NCBI RefSeq assembly: GCF_949987535.1
Contig: NC_080072.1
Coordinates: 53,450,356 to 53,514,355 of the forward strand
Source: Balaenoptera acutorostrata
Taxonomy: Eukaryota > Chordata > Mammalia > Artiodactyla > Balaenopteridae
Direction of reading: 5' to 3'
DNA length: 64,000 nt
In this document: piece by piece, positions 27,160 through 37,833 of the stretch
Position numbering within the stretch: position 1 is the stretch's first letter
How the letters are laid out: every line of letters starts with the position of its first letter
Made by a program: the position numbers and the translations under genes
The notes under the pieces: model-generated
What the model was told of the DNA's origin: nothing
Seen by the model: only the letters and a program-made list of their open reading frames with translations
The model's database searches: none

Positions 27160-28078
27160 ACATGCATCCCAATGTTCATAGCAGCACTAGCCAAGACATG
27201 GAAGCAACCAAAATGTCCATCGACAGATGAATGGATAAAGAAGATGTGGTACATATACACAATGGAATACTACCCAGTCATCAAAATGAATGAAATAATG
27301 CCATTTACAGCAACATGGATGGACCTATCATACTAAGTAAGCGAAGTAAGTCAGAAAGAGAAAGACAAATACCAAATGATATCACTTATATATAGAATCT
27401 AAAATATGATACAAATGAACTTATTTACAAAACAGAAACAGACTCACAGACTTAGAAGACAAGCTTATGGTTATCAAAGGGGAAAGGGGGCTGGGGGAGG
27501 GATAAATTAGGAGTTTGGGATTAGCAGATACAAATTACTATATATAAAATAAACAAAAAGGTCCTAGGGACTTCCCTGGTGGCGCAGTGGTTAAGAATCC
27601 GCCTACCAATGCAGGGGACATGGGTTCGATCCATGGTCCGGGAAGATCCCACAGGCCGCAGAGCAACTAAGCCCGTGCGCCACAAATACTGAGCCTGTGT
27701 TCTAGAGCCCACAAGCCACAACTACTGAGCCCGCAAGCCACAACTACTCAAGCCCGTGCGCCTAGAGCCCATGCTCCACAACAAGAGAAGCCACCTCAAT
27801 GAGAAGCCCACACACCGCAACAAAGAGTAGCCCCCGCTCACCCCAACTAGAGAAAGCCCGCGTGCAGCAACAAACACCCAATGCAACCATAAATAAATAA
27901 GTAAGTAAGTAGGTCCTATTGTACAGCACAGGGAACTATATTCAATATCCTGTAATAAACCATAATGGAAAAGAATATATATACATACATACATGCATAC
28001 ATATATATAACTGAATCACTTTGCTATACACCAGAAACTAACACAAATCAACTATACTTCAATACAAAAAATGTTTTT
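27160..28078 (+). mobile_element. L1 ORF2 tail and 3' UTR, split by a SINE
   Basis: L1 sequence from CCCAATGTTCATAGCAGCAC through AGCAACATGGATGGACCTAT, interrupted by the CHR element 27567-27910 and resuming at AGGTCCTATTGTACAGCACA to the end CAACTATACTTCAATAC. Confidence 0.92.
27567..27910 (+). mobile_element. CHR SINE, long variant, in L1
   Basis: Inserted into the L1 3' UTR; AGGTCCTA is duplicated at 27559 and 27911. Confidence 0.93.
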
Positions 28079-28289
28079 AAAAAGATGACTTGGAAATAAT
28101 CTGTACCCTCAAAGAATAGTTCAGTGGGAAGTTCAAAATAAGTACTAGCATAAGACTAGCTTCTCCAGCATTAACTTTACTCAAAAACTTTTTAAGTGTA
28201 AGTGTAGAAAAGCATGATCCACTCCTTCCTACGGGGAAAAATAAGAAAAAAATGGCAATATAAGGAACTTAACTCATATTATCTTGTTT

Positions 28290-28430
28290 GTGCATTTATT
28301 TACTAGTTTACCTCTCCCAACTTACAAATGATAAGCTGTAGAACAGGAACCTCATCTATCTTGTTCATGGCTATACTCAATGTTGGTCCCTGCCTAGCAC
28401 TAAATGAAATAATCAATTAAAGAAACCATC
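28290..28430 (+). mobile_element. L2 3' end fragment
   Basis: TGTAGAACAGGAACCTCATC, TTGTTCATGGCTATACTCAA and CCTGCCTAGCACTAAATGAA fit the L2 end. Confidence 0.6.
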
Positions 28431-28749
28431 AAGTAGACAGCATTCACTAAGGTTGTCCAGAGTCTGCATTCTTGGAAAAATGAAAGTAGATATAGCTCAC
28501 AGGGGCACACTTATGATAAAACTCAGTGAACTGAGGTTTTAGAACCAGAAGGCCAACTTCACTAATTAATTTAAGAAATAACTTTCGTTAAGGATGGGAA
28601 TATTCAGGTCAATATAACTAGCAATTTTTCTCATTCAAGCTGTACACTTAAGATTCATATGCTTTTCTATATGTTACATTTCAATAAAAAGTTTTCTTGT
28701 AAAAAAAAAAAATCTAAACAATCACTCTCTGAAATAATATCTTATGGGG

Positions 28750-28753
<4 letters not shown>

Positions 28754-28783
<30 letters not shown>
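28754..28783. repeat. (CA)15 microsatellite
   Basis: Thirty nucleotides of uninterrupted AC repeat in intron 1. Confidence 0.97.
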
Positions 28784-28785
<2 letters not shown>

Positions 28786-29244
28786 AAAGTACACATAGTA
28801 AGTCAAGTCAGAAGGAAGAATGGTAAGTAGAATTAGACTGCCAAGGTCCCTGCACTGTCCAGAAGGGTAAAGGAATCAATTACCTGTAAACTTTTTAAAG
28901 TCATGGCTGCATGCCACAACTTCTGGGCTAATTACAAAAAGAAAAAGAAAAAAAAAATTGTATAACTTCCCAATTAATAAAGAATATGGAATAATTTTTT
29001 AAAAGACTACAAATTCAAATAACACAAGAAGAGGAAAAGAAACACTCAGGACAAAAAGAAAGCACCTTGAGAAGATGGTAGATTTATTTTAAATCCAAAT
29101 ATATAATTATATTAAATGTAAATGTACTAATGTTCCAATTTTAAAAACAATTATCAGACCGGACAAACACAAAACTTAACTAGATGACTACTAAGCCACA
29201 TCTGAAACATAAGAATACAAAAATGTTGAAAGTAAAAAGATAGA

Positions 29245-29377
29245 GGGACTTCCCTGGTGGCGCAGTGGTTAAGAATATGCCTGCCAATGCAGGGGACACG
29301 GGTTCAAGCCCTGGTAGGTCAGGGAACTAAGATTCCCATATGCCGGGCAGGGCAGCCAAAATAAATAAATTAATTAA
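29245..29377 (+). mobile_element. Short CHR SINE
   Basis: Head-only copy ending GCCAAAATAAATAAATTAAT; the body is reduced to about 30 nt. Confidence 0.9.
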
Positions 29378-29542
29378 AAAGTACAGAAAAATATAAATAC
29401 TATGAAAACATTAGCCAAAATAAAGATGGTATACCTATACTAACATCAAAGTAAACTTTAGGGCAAAAAGCATTACTAGAAATAGTGGAACACTTGATGA
29501 TGATAAAAGGTTGAAGTCACCAAGAACACAATAACAATTCCA

Positions 29543-29660
29543 GGGACTTCCCTGGATGTCCAGTGGTTAAGAATCTGCGCTTCCACTGCAGGGGGCACGG
29601 GTTCGATCCCTGGTTGGGGAACTAAGATCCTGCATGCCACGTGGTGTGGCCAGAAAAAAA
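29543..29660 (+). mobile_element. Short CHR-1-like SINE
   Basis: Head-only copy with GGTTCGATCCCTGG B-box region and a short A tail; it lies 165 nt after the previous SINE. Confidence 0.9.
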
Positions 29661-30168
29661 GTCTCAAAAACCTATAAGTTAAAAATGGAAAAACTACAAG
29701 GATACATATACAGAGCCACAATCACCATGGAAAATTTTAACATACCTCTCTCAATAACAGAATAGACAAAAATTCGATAAAGACACACAATATTTGAACC
29801 ACTTGATTAACAAAACTGATCTAGTGATCATATATTGAATTCTGCACCTAACAAATTCATTCTTTTCGGGCACAAAGGGAGTATTTATTAAAACTGACAT
29901 AACATATGGACCATAAAGAAAAATATCAAGAAAATTAAAAACAGTGAAAATATATTCTCTGACCACAGTTCGATTAAAGTAGAAATCAAAAATATAAAGA
30001 AAACCAGAAAGTCCCCAAGTGTTTCGAAATAATATACTTCTAATAACCAATGAGTCAAAGGAGAAATCAAAATAGAAATTAGAAAGCATTCTGTACTGAA
30101 TGACAAAAATACTGCAGAGCAAGTCTCCAAAACACTACTATAATAGTACTTAAAGGTAAATTTATACA

Positions 30169-30171
<3 letters not shown>

Positions 30172-30207
<36 letters not shown>
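30172..30207. repeat. (CA)18 microsatellite
   Basis: Thirty-six nucleotides of uninterrupted AC repeat in intron 1, followed by an AT-rich stretch. Confidence 0.97.
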
Positions 30208-30209
<2 letters not shown>

Positions 30210-30419
30210 ATATGAGCATATATTAGGGGGAAAAAAAAAAACTAAACATGAGCTATATATATATCCCTCTCTCAAGAAGCTGGAAAAGACCAGCAAAATA
30301 AACCAAAGAAACTATAAGAAAGGAAATAAAGAGCAGATATAAAACAGAAAACACACAATTGAGAGTCAACAAGGCTGACCAAGGCTGTTTAAGTTCTTTG
30401 AACAAAAAACTATTAAATT

Positions 30420-30721
30420 GGGTTTCCCTGGTGGTGCAGTGGTTGAGAATCTGCCTGCCAATGCAGGGGACACGGGTTCGAGCCCTGGTCTGGGAAGATC
30501 CCACATGCCGCGGAGCAACTAGGCCCGTGAGCCACAACTACTGAGCCTGTGCGTCTGGAGCCTGTGCTCGGCAACAAGAGAGGCCGCGACAGTGAGAGGC
30601 CCGCGCACCGCGATGAAGAGTGGCCCCTGCTTGCCGCAACTAGAGAAAGCCCTCGCACAGAAACAAAGATCCAACACAGCCAAAAATAAATAAATAAATA
30701 AAATTAAAATAAAAAAAAAAC
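30420..30721 (+). mobile_element. CHR-2-like SINE
   Basis: Full-length; AACTATTAAATT is duplicated at 30408 and 30722. Confidence 0.95.
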
Positions 30722-31700
30722 AACTATTAAATTTATAAACCTCCAGTAAGTCTTACCAAGAAGAAATGAAAGGTACAGATAACCAGTATTAGAAATTAAT
30801 GAAGCATGATTACAGATCCTGCAGACATAAAAACATGAGTAATATGATTAATCTGCACTAATAAATTTGAAACAGTAGATGAAATGTACAAAGTCCTAGA
30901 AAAATAAGAAAAAAATAAGAAAGTAAAAAGAAAATCTTAAAGAAATTGAAGCTCTATTTTAAAAACCTTCCCCAGGGTTGCAAAGGCCAGAATTGCCAAG
31001 CCATTCTTAAATAAAAAGAATAAGGTGGGAGGATATTCTCTCTGGTAAATCAGTAATTTTTATATTAAGTTATAGTGAGTAAGTTTTGTATTGTTGCAAG
31101 GGTAGACAAAGCAATTAGCAGAATAGAAATTCCAGAACCAGGTCAATGAATTTATAGACAGATGGTCATTATAAAACCGACATGGCAGAGCACTGAGGAA
31201 AAGAAATGTTTTTAAATACATGATGTTGGGATAATTACATATCCACACTGAAAAAAATTAAACCTGACATCTATTTCATAGTATACACAAAGATCAATTT
31301 CAGTTGGATCATAAACCTAAATGTGAAAGGCAAAGCAAAACAAAACACAAAAAACAAAACAAAATTTCTAAAATATAATAGAGACTATCTTCATTACTCA
31401 GGCTATGGAAAAACTTCTAAAATGGGACACAAAAAATTACAGATTTTTATAGACTGATACATCTATCTACATTAAAACTAACATTTTCTGTTCATTAAAA
31501 AGTTGTCATTAAGAGTGAAAAAAGCAAGCAATCATAGGTTGGTCTGTTCAAAAAAAAAATACACCTTTTGTTTTCCTTTATGGAGAATAAAGGACACATG
31601 CTTTGAAGGAGGATGAAGCAACAGTTTAATAAGACTATCATAGTGTCTGTGTTACAGATTAAAAGTCTTTCTCTAAACTGTGAGTGTGGTTTCTTTAATG

Positions 31701-31753
31701 TGCACCTTAACTTTTTTTTTTTTTTTTTTTTTTTTTTGCACCTTAACTTTTTT
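31701..31753. repeat. Poly-T run between 17-nt direct repeats
   Basis: TGCACCTTAACTTTTTT occurs at 31701-31717 and 31737-31753 with extra T between. This looks like a retroposed poly(A) tail with nothing else attached. Confidence 0.75.
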
Positions 31754-31914
31754 ACAGCAAAATTTAAGCAAGTAAGTTTTGACTTTGGAAAAAATTTCTC
31801 AATAATACAATAATAAAGTAATCAAAACTAAAAACCCAAGAAAGAAAAACAAAGCTCGAAAATACCCTCCCTTCAACTCTAGTAAAACACATTTTCCAGC
31901 ATACCAATTTTTTT

Positions 31915-32199
31915 TTTAATTTATTTATTTATTTTTGGCTGTGTTGGGTCTTCGTTTCTGTGTGAGGGCTTTCTCTAGTTGCGGCAAGTGGGGGCCATTC
32001 TTCATCGCGGTGCGCGGGCCTCTCACTATCGCGGCCTCTCTTGTTGCGGAGCACAGGCTCCAGACACGCAGGCTCAGTAGTTGTGGCTCACGGGCCTAGT
32101 TGCTCCGCGGCATGCGGGATCTTCCCAGACCAGGGCTCGAACCCGTGTCCCCTGCATTGGCAGGCAGATTCTCAACCACTGCACCACCAGGGAAGCCCC
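31915..32199 (-). mobile_element. CHR-2-like SINE
   Basis: Full-length, reverse; ATACCAATTTTTTT is duplicated at 31901 and 32200. It faces the SINE at 30420 and could pair with it in the intron 1 transcript. Confidence 0.95.
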
Positions 32200-32379
32200 A
32201 TACCAATTTTTTTAAAAATTACAATAAATAAAGAAACTAAAGTCTTTGCTCTCATGGGGTTTAAAACTGGCAATACATATACCTTACAATACAAGTATAT
32301 ATCATTTAGGTATAGAGGATAAATTCTTTAATATTTTGTTCAAGGTAGTTTTTGTTTTGTTTTAAAGACAGAATCTCCA

Positions 32380-32568
32380 GGGACTTCCCTGGTGGTCCAA
32401 TGAGTAAGACTTTGCACTCCCAATGCAGGGGGCCGGGGTTCAATCCCTGGTCAGGGAACTAGATCCCGCATGCATGCCGCAACTAAAAAAAAAAAAAAAG
32501 ATCCCGCGGGCCACAACTAAGACTAAGACCCATTCATTCATGCATGAATGAATGAATTAAAAAAAAAA
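32380..32568 (+). mobile_element. CHR SINE with palindromic CATT/AATG tail
   Basis: A shortened 'ccgcaacta' variant with an internal A run and a perfectly palindromic stretch at 32532-32553 before the A tail. AGACAGAATCTCCA is duplicated at 32366 and 32569. Confidence 0.92.
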
Positions 32569-33205
32569 AGACAGAATCTCCAAATAGTAGATCAGGATCT
32601 CAATGTCTCATCTGGTCAGCATTCAAGTTGTTGTATCTTCCTTGTATTGAGGGTAACCCAAAACTCCAGAGAAAGAGTATAGTCCACTTAGGTAGCTCTT
32701 TTACATTGTCCAAAGACATATTTTAGCACCCTTTCATATATTCCTACCCATTTATGATCAATACTTCTTGGAAGCTATTTAGTTTCCGGAAATTAAAATA
32801 GCTCCTTTTCATAGAAAGATTAGACATATCTAATTTTAGAACTGCATTCCTTCTGTATTTGTATTTCTTCTGTATTCATTCAAATCTCTTCAGCTAAGCT
32901 TATTTCTCCAAAATAGTTTTCAAAATCCCTAACAGTACATTCTTTATATCCTCCTATATAAAGGCAATTTAAATGACCATTTCAATCAAAGCCTAACTAA
33001 TCTTATCCTGAACACCGTGGCTATTCATTTTTCTTCCAACAGTATTTTAACATTTGTACTTAATACTCCTGTGCCACCATACACGCAAAACTTCATACAG
33101 CATTATGTTCTAATACGTTTCTTCCTGTCCCACTCCCAACCCATGCCATATAATTTATTCTGTATTATATAAATTTATTCACTCAGTCATCAAGAAGTTC
33201 TGATA

Positions 33206-33591
33206 GGGCTTCCCTGGTGGCGCAATGGTTGAGAATCTGCCTGCTAATGCAGGGGACACGGGTTCGAGCCCTGGTCTGGGAGGATCCCACATGCCGCGGA
33301 GCAACTAGGCCCGTGAGCCACAATTACTGAGCCTGCGCATCTGGAGCCTGTGCTCTGCAACAAGAGAGGGTGCGATAGTGAGAGGCCCGCACACCGCGAT
33401 GAAGAGTGGCCCCTGCTTGCTGCAACTAGAGAAAGCCCTCGCACAGAAACGAAGACCCAACACAGCAAAAATAAATTAATTAATTAATTAAAAAAAAAAT
33501 AAGTGTGAGCTACTAATAATAACTACCATCCTGTAGGAAAATCCAAATGAATGTCTCCATTATTAAAAAAAAAAAAAAAAAAAAAAGGAAG
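33206..33591 (+). mobile_element. CHR-2-like SINE with a 3' transduction
   Basis: A full SINE with its A tail (to about 33498) is followed by 66 nt of unrelated sequence (33500-33565) and a second A run (33566-33588). The perfect 14-nt duplication AAGAAGTTCTGATA (33192-33205 and 33592-33605) encloses all of it, so the extra DNA arrived with the SINE. Confidence 0.9.
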
Positions 33592-33791
33592 AAGAAGTTC
33601 TGATAAAAGGAAGCATATATTGAGGCAAGGAAGCCCAACTAAAACTAACAAGAATATTTAATTATCAACAAATATGGTTCTATACAATACAAATTAGAAA
33701 ACTGTTAAGTATTGTAGGTATACTACTGGTTCCGTCTGAGTATGCCTAGCTCTTCCAAGAAATCATTTCTCTGTTTAAAAAAGGAAATATC

Positions 33792-34110
33792 GGGGCTTCC
33801 CTGGTGGCGCAGTGGTTGAGAATCTGCCTGCCAATGCAGGGGACACGGGTTCGAGCCCTGGTCTGGGAAGATCCCACATGCCGCGGAGCAACTAGGCCCG
33901 TGAGCCACAACTACTGAGCCTGTGCGTCTGGAGCCTGTGCTCTGCAACAAGAGAGGCCGCGATAGTGAGAGGCCCGCGCACCGCGATGAAGAGTGGCTCC
34001 CGCTTGCCGCAACTGGAGAAAGCCCTCGCACAGAAATGAAGACCCAACACAGCCGAAAATAAATAAATAAAATAAAGAATTTTTTTAAAAAAATAAAAAA
34101 AATAAAAATA
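33792..34110 (+). mobile_element. CHR-2-like SINE
   Basis: Full-length; AAAAAGGAAATATC is duplicated at 33778 and 34111. Confidence 0.95.
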
Positions 34111-34216
34111 AAAAAGGAAATATCTCCAGGTGATTTCATAACCCACTCTTAATATTTCTACAACCTTTTCAGTCAGGAAATTCTTCCATATATATGACTT
34201 AAATTCACTATGTTTC

Positions 34217-34406
34217 ATAGCACAGGGAGATCAGCTCAGTGCTTTGTGTCCACCTAGAGGGGCGGGATAGGGAGGATGGGAGGGAGATGCAAGAGGGAGG
34301 AGATATGGGGATCTATGTATACCTATAGCTCATTCACTTTGTTATACATCAGAAACTAACACACCATTGTAAAGCAATTATACTCAATAAAGATGTTAAA
34401 AAAAAA
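34217..34406 (+). mobile_element. 5'-truncated L1 3' end with target duplication
   Basis: A 190-nt L1 3' UTR fragment (AGCACAGGGAGATCAGCTCA to CTCAATAAAGATG and A run) flanked by the direct repeat AAATTCACTATGTTTCA at about 34201 and 34406. It is a separate, simple insertion in RAB6A intron 1. Confidence 0.92.
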
Positions 34407-34710
34407 ATTCACTATGTTTCAGCTTAAGCCTTTCTCTTATTGTTCAGATCTTAGAATTGCAAATTAACAAGTTATTATCTTTTCTGTAAGATATTACAAA
34501 TCCAAAGACTTTTTTCAGTTGTACTTTTGCCTTCTTGATGTGACTGGACAATTCTCATTTGAATATCACATTTTAATTCCATGATTAAACAAACCTATGA
34601 TTTTCCTTGTGTATAAGCAACATGTGAAGTGATTCTTATTACTTCTTATTCAGTGTCAGCCAGTAACACAATCATCAACAAAGCAAATTTTATCAAAGCC
34701 ATTGAATTTT

Positions 34711-35060
34711 TAAACTTTCTTTTTTGTAATTAATTAATTTATTTTTGGCTGCATAGGGTCTTCGGTGCTGCACACAGCCTTTCTCTAGTTGTGGCGAGCA
34801 GGGGCTACTCTTCGTTGTGGTGTTTCTCATTGCGGTGGCTTCTCTTGTTACAGAGCACGGGCTCTAGGCACGCGGGCTTCTGTATTTGTGGCACATGGGC
34901 TCAGTAGTTGTGGCTCACAGGCTCTAGAGCGCAGGCTCAGTAGTTGTGGTGTACAGACTTAGTTGCTCCATGGCATGTGAGATCTTCCTGGACCAGGGAT
35001 CGAACCCGTGCCCCTGCATTGGCAGGTGGATTCTTAACCACTGAGCCACCAGGGAAGTCC
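34711..35060 (-). mobile_element. CHR SINE, long variant
   Basis: Reverse; the 18-nt target TCAAAGCCATTGAATTTT (34693) recurs with two differences at 35061, so the copy is old. Confidence 0.92.
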
Positions 35061-35334
35061 TCAAAGTCACTGAATTTTAAAACTAATTTGTTTATCTTAC
35101 TCTCTACTTAACTGTAAGTTACATGTATTAAGAATTTTGTCATATAAATTACAAAAGTCCAGTATAGCAAAATACCTGAGAAACACTTAATCTTATCTAA
35201 CATTTAGTTCATATAGCTCAACTTTCCAGAGATGATTACAGTTTTTTCACTCTTATGGTTTTGGGAACACCAAAGTATCCTGTACTTTCTGCACATCTTC
35301 TACCTATACAAAATTTATCAAGGAAAGGTTGTAT

Positions 35335-35509
35335 AGTTTAGTGTCTTAGTACTGGAGCTCTAGAACCAGGCTGTTGAGCTGAAACCCAAGTTTGGCCAGT
35401 TACTAACTGTATATACTACTGAGACAAGTTATTTAACCTATCTGTGCCTGAATTTCCTCATGGTAAAATAAGAATAACAGTAGTACCTATCTTATAGGAA
35501 TATTTCAAC
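35335..35509 (+). mobile_element. MIR SINE
   Basis: GGCCAGTTACTAACTGTATA, CAAGTTATTTAACCTATCTG and TTTCCTCATGGTAAAATAAG follow the MIR core and 3' part. Confidence 0.85.
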
Positions 35510-35790
35510 TTTTTTTCATTGAAATATATTTGATTTCAATGTTGTGTTAGTTTCTGGTATACAGCAAAGTGACTGTTTTTTATATATATATATTTTGTTG
35601 TTGTTGTTGTTGCTATATTCTTTTTCATTATAGCTTATTACAAGATACTGAATATAGTTCCCTGTGCTATACCATAGGACTTTGTTGTTTATCTATTTTA
35701 TATATAGTAGTTTGTATCTGCTAATCCCAAACTCCTAATTTATCCCTCCCCACCTTTCCCCCTTGGTAACCATAAGTTTGTTTTCTATGT
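35510..35790 (-). mobile_element. L1 3' UTR fragment
   Basis: Reverse of the L1 end seen elsewhere: TGTTGTGTTAGTTTCTGGTA TACAGCAAAG at the left, then ATATAGTTCCCTGTGCTATA and TTTGTATCTGCTAATCCCAA. It contains a short GTT repeat at 35596-35612. Confidence 0.88.
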
Positions 35791-35799
35791 CAACTTTTT

Positions 35800-36645
35800 A
35801 TTTTACAGAAAAGTTACAAACCTCCTTGGTCTCCTCTCATCTTTCCTGTTTTTATGACCTCGACACGTGCAAAGAAAACTGGTCAGTTATTTTGTGTAAT
35901 GTCCCTCAATTTAGATTTGTCTAATGTTTTCTCATTAGAATGAGGTCATACATTTTTGACAAGACCACCACAGAACTGATGTGCCTTTCTCAGTGCATCA
36001 TAAAAGAAATACATGATGTCATATTAATGTCTTATTCCTAGTGATGTTAACCTTGATCACTTGATTATGGCAATCTCCACAGTTTCTCTACCATAAGTTA
36101 CTGTTTTTCTCCTTGTAAATAATAAATATCTTGAGGAAGATACTTTGAGATTATTCAAATATCCTGTGTCTTCACAAAATTTTGCCCTCTGATTTTAGCA
36201 TTCATCAAATGGATCTTGCCTGTAGCAATTAGCACTATGGTATTCCAGTGGTGATTTTCTATTTCCCTCATTCTATCTACTATTAAGAGCGGTACTTTCT
36301 TATCTATTTATTTAAATATGTATTCATAAATATCTTAATTATGTGGGTTATAATCCAATATCACCATTATTTATTTTGTTGCTCAAAAATTTCCAACTTT
36401 CCCTATTGGGCGCTCTTTCACATTGGCTCCTGTGCCCTTTCAACATGTCCCCATCCCTTCATAAACACTTCCTTATTTTCTGGCACCACAATACTCTCCA
36501 GCTTATTTTGTATTTTCCCTGCCCCAGCCCTGAAATCAACCACTTCTCCAAAGATCTCACGGAGTTGGTTTTAAGGGTTAAACTAGTTAAGACTGTAAAG
36601 TACTTACAACAGGGTCTGATCTGTAGTAAGTAATCAAATGTCAGT
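35800..36645. mobile_element. Ancient LINE fragment, probably L1M type
   Basis: A continuous 0.85-kb stretch has the look of a widespread old mammalian interspersed repeat, with landmarks GTCAGTTATTTTGTGTAATG, GATGTTAACCTTGATCACTT and TTTTGTATTTTCCCTGCCCC. I recognise the pattern from many mammalian loci but am not sure of the family name or orientation. Confidence 0.5.
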
Positions 36646-36747
36646 TGATATTTAGTATTGATAGTTTGACAGGAAATACACATTAACCATTACAGCTGTC
36701 AGGAGGTGCTATATTTCTATATTTGGTTGCAAAGCGATATTAAGCAT

Positions 36748-37177
36748 TGTATTAGTTTGCTAGGGCTGCTATAACAAAGTACCACAAACTGAACGGTTTA
36801 AACAACAGAAATTTATTGTCTCACAGTTCTGGAGGCTACAAATCCAAAATCAAGGTGTTGGCAGAGTTAATTCCTTCTGAGGGCTGTGAAAAGAATCTGT
36901 TTCAAGCCTCTTCCCTAGCTTCTGGTGGTTTGCTGGCAGTCCTTGGCATCCCTTGGTGTACAGAAGCATCACCCTGATCTCTGCCTTCACCTTCAGATGG
37001 CATTCTCTCTGTGTATATCTGTGTCCAAATTTCCCCTTTTTATAAGGACACAAGTCATACTGTATAGCGGCCCATCCTACCCCAGGAGGACCTCACCTTA
37101 ACCAGTTGCATCTGAGGTACTAGAGGTTAAACTTCAACATACGAATATGGGAAGAACACACACTTCAAGCCATAACC
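36748..37177 (-). mobile_element. Solitary LTR of MLT1/MST type (ERVL-MaLR)
   Basis: The left end TGTATTAGTTTGCTAGGGCT followed by the segment containing AACAACAGAAATTTATTGTC is the reverse complement of the 3' end of MLT1/MST LTRs. The right part (TTTATAAGGACACAAGTCAT; CTTCAACATA) and the end GCCATAACC match the LTR start. It is an old non-coding remnant with no internal genes attached. Confidence 0.85.
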
Positions 37178-37400
37178 AGGCACAAATGAAAAAATTCTGA
37201 AAAATAAAAATAAATCATCACAGTATTTAGAATAATATCAATCAGACTGAGGTTGAAATAACCATTTAGATTGTTTTTACACAGAAGACTAATTATTGCA
37301 GTATCAGAGATTTTGAAAACAAATGTACAATATTTTGGAGAGGAAAGTTCAACTAAAGAATTTTGAAAGAACAAAAGGAATGCTTTATTTAAAACTAAAC

Positions 37401-37823
37401 GTCCCAATGCAGCCAAAAATAAATAAATAAATAATTTTTTTTTTTTTAAAGGGGGGGCTTCTCTGGTGGCGCAGTGGTTAAGAATCCGCCTGCCAATGCA
37501 AGGGACATGGGTTCGAGCCCTGGTCCAGGAAGATCCCACATGCCACGGAGCAACTAACTAAGCCGTGCGCCACAACTACTGAGCCTGTGTGCTCTAGAGC
37601 CCGTGAGCCACAACTACTGAGCCCTCGTGCCACAACTACTGAAGACCACGTGCGTAGAGCCCGTGCTCTGCAACAAGAGAAGCCACCACAATGAGAAGGC
37701 CACGCACCGCAATGAAGAGCAGCCCCCGCTCGCTGCAACTAGAGAAAGCCCGTGAGCAGCGATGAAGACCCAACACAGCCAAAAATAAATAAATACAATA
37801 AATAAAATATTAAATAAATAAAT
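37401..37823 (+). mobile_element. Tandem CHR SINEs: tail-only fragment plus full copy
   Basis: A head-less tail fragment (CCCAATGCAGCCAAAAATAA at 37402) is followed after a T/A run by a complete long-variant SINE starting near 37457. AAAACTAAAC flanks the pair at 37391 and 37824. Confidence 0.9.
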
Positions 37824-37833
37824 AAAACTAAAC

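Noticed and set aside
28754..30207. CRISPR-like array suggested by repeated short units
   Set aside because: These are CA microsatellites and SINE modules in a mammalian intron.
30253..30658. Recurring protein-like frames containing SSQTRARTRVPCIGRQ or [20 protein letters not shown]
   Set aside because: The same peptides recur at dozens of sites because they are translations of the CHR SINE, mostly in antisense. They are not genes.
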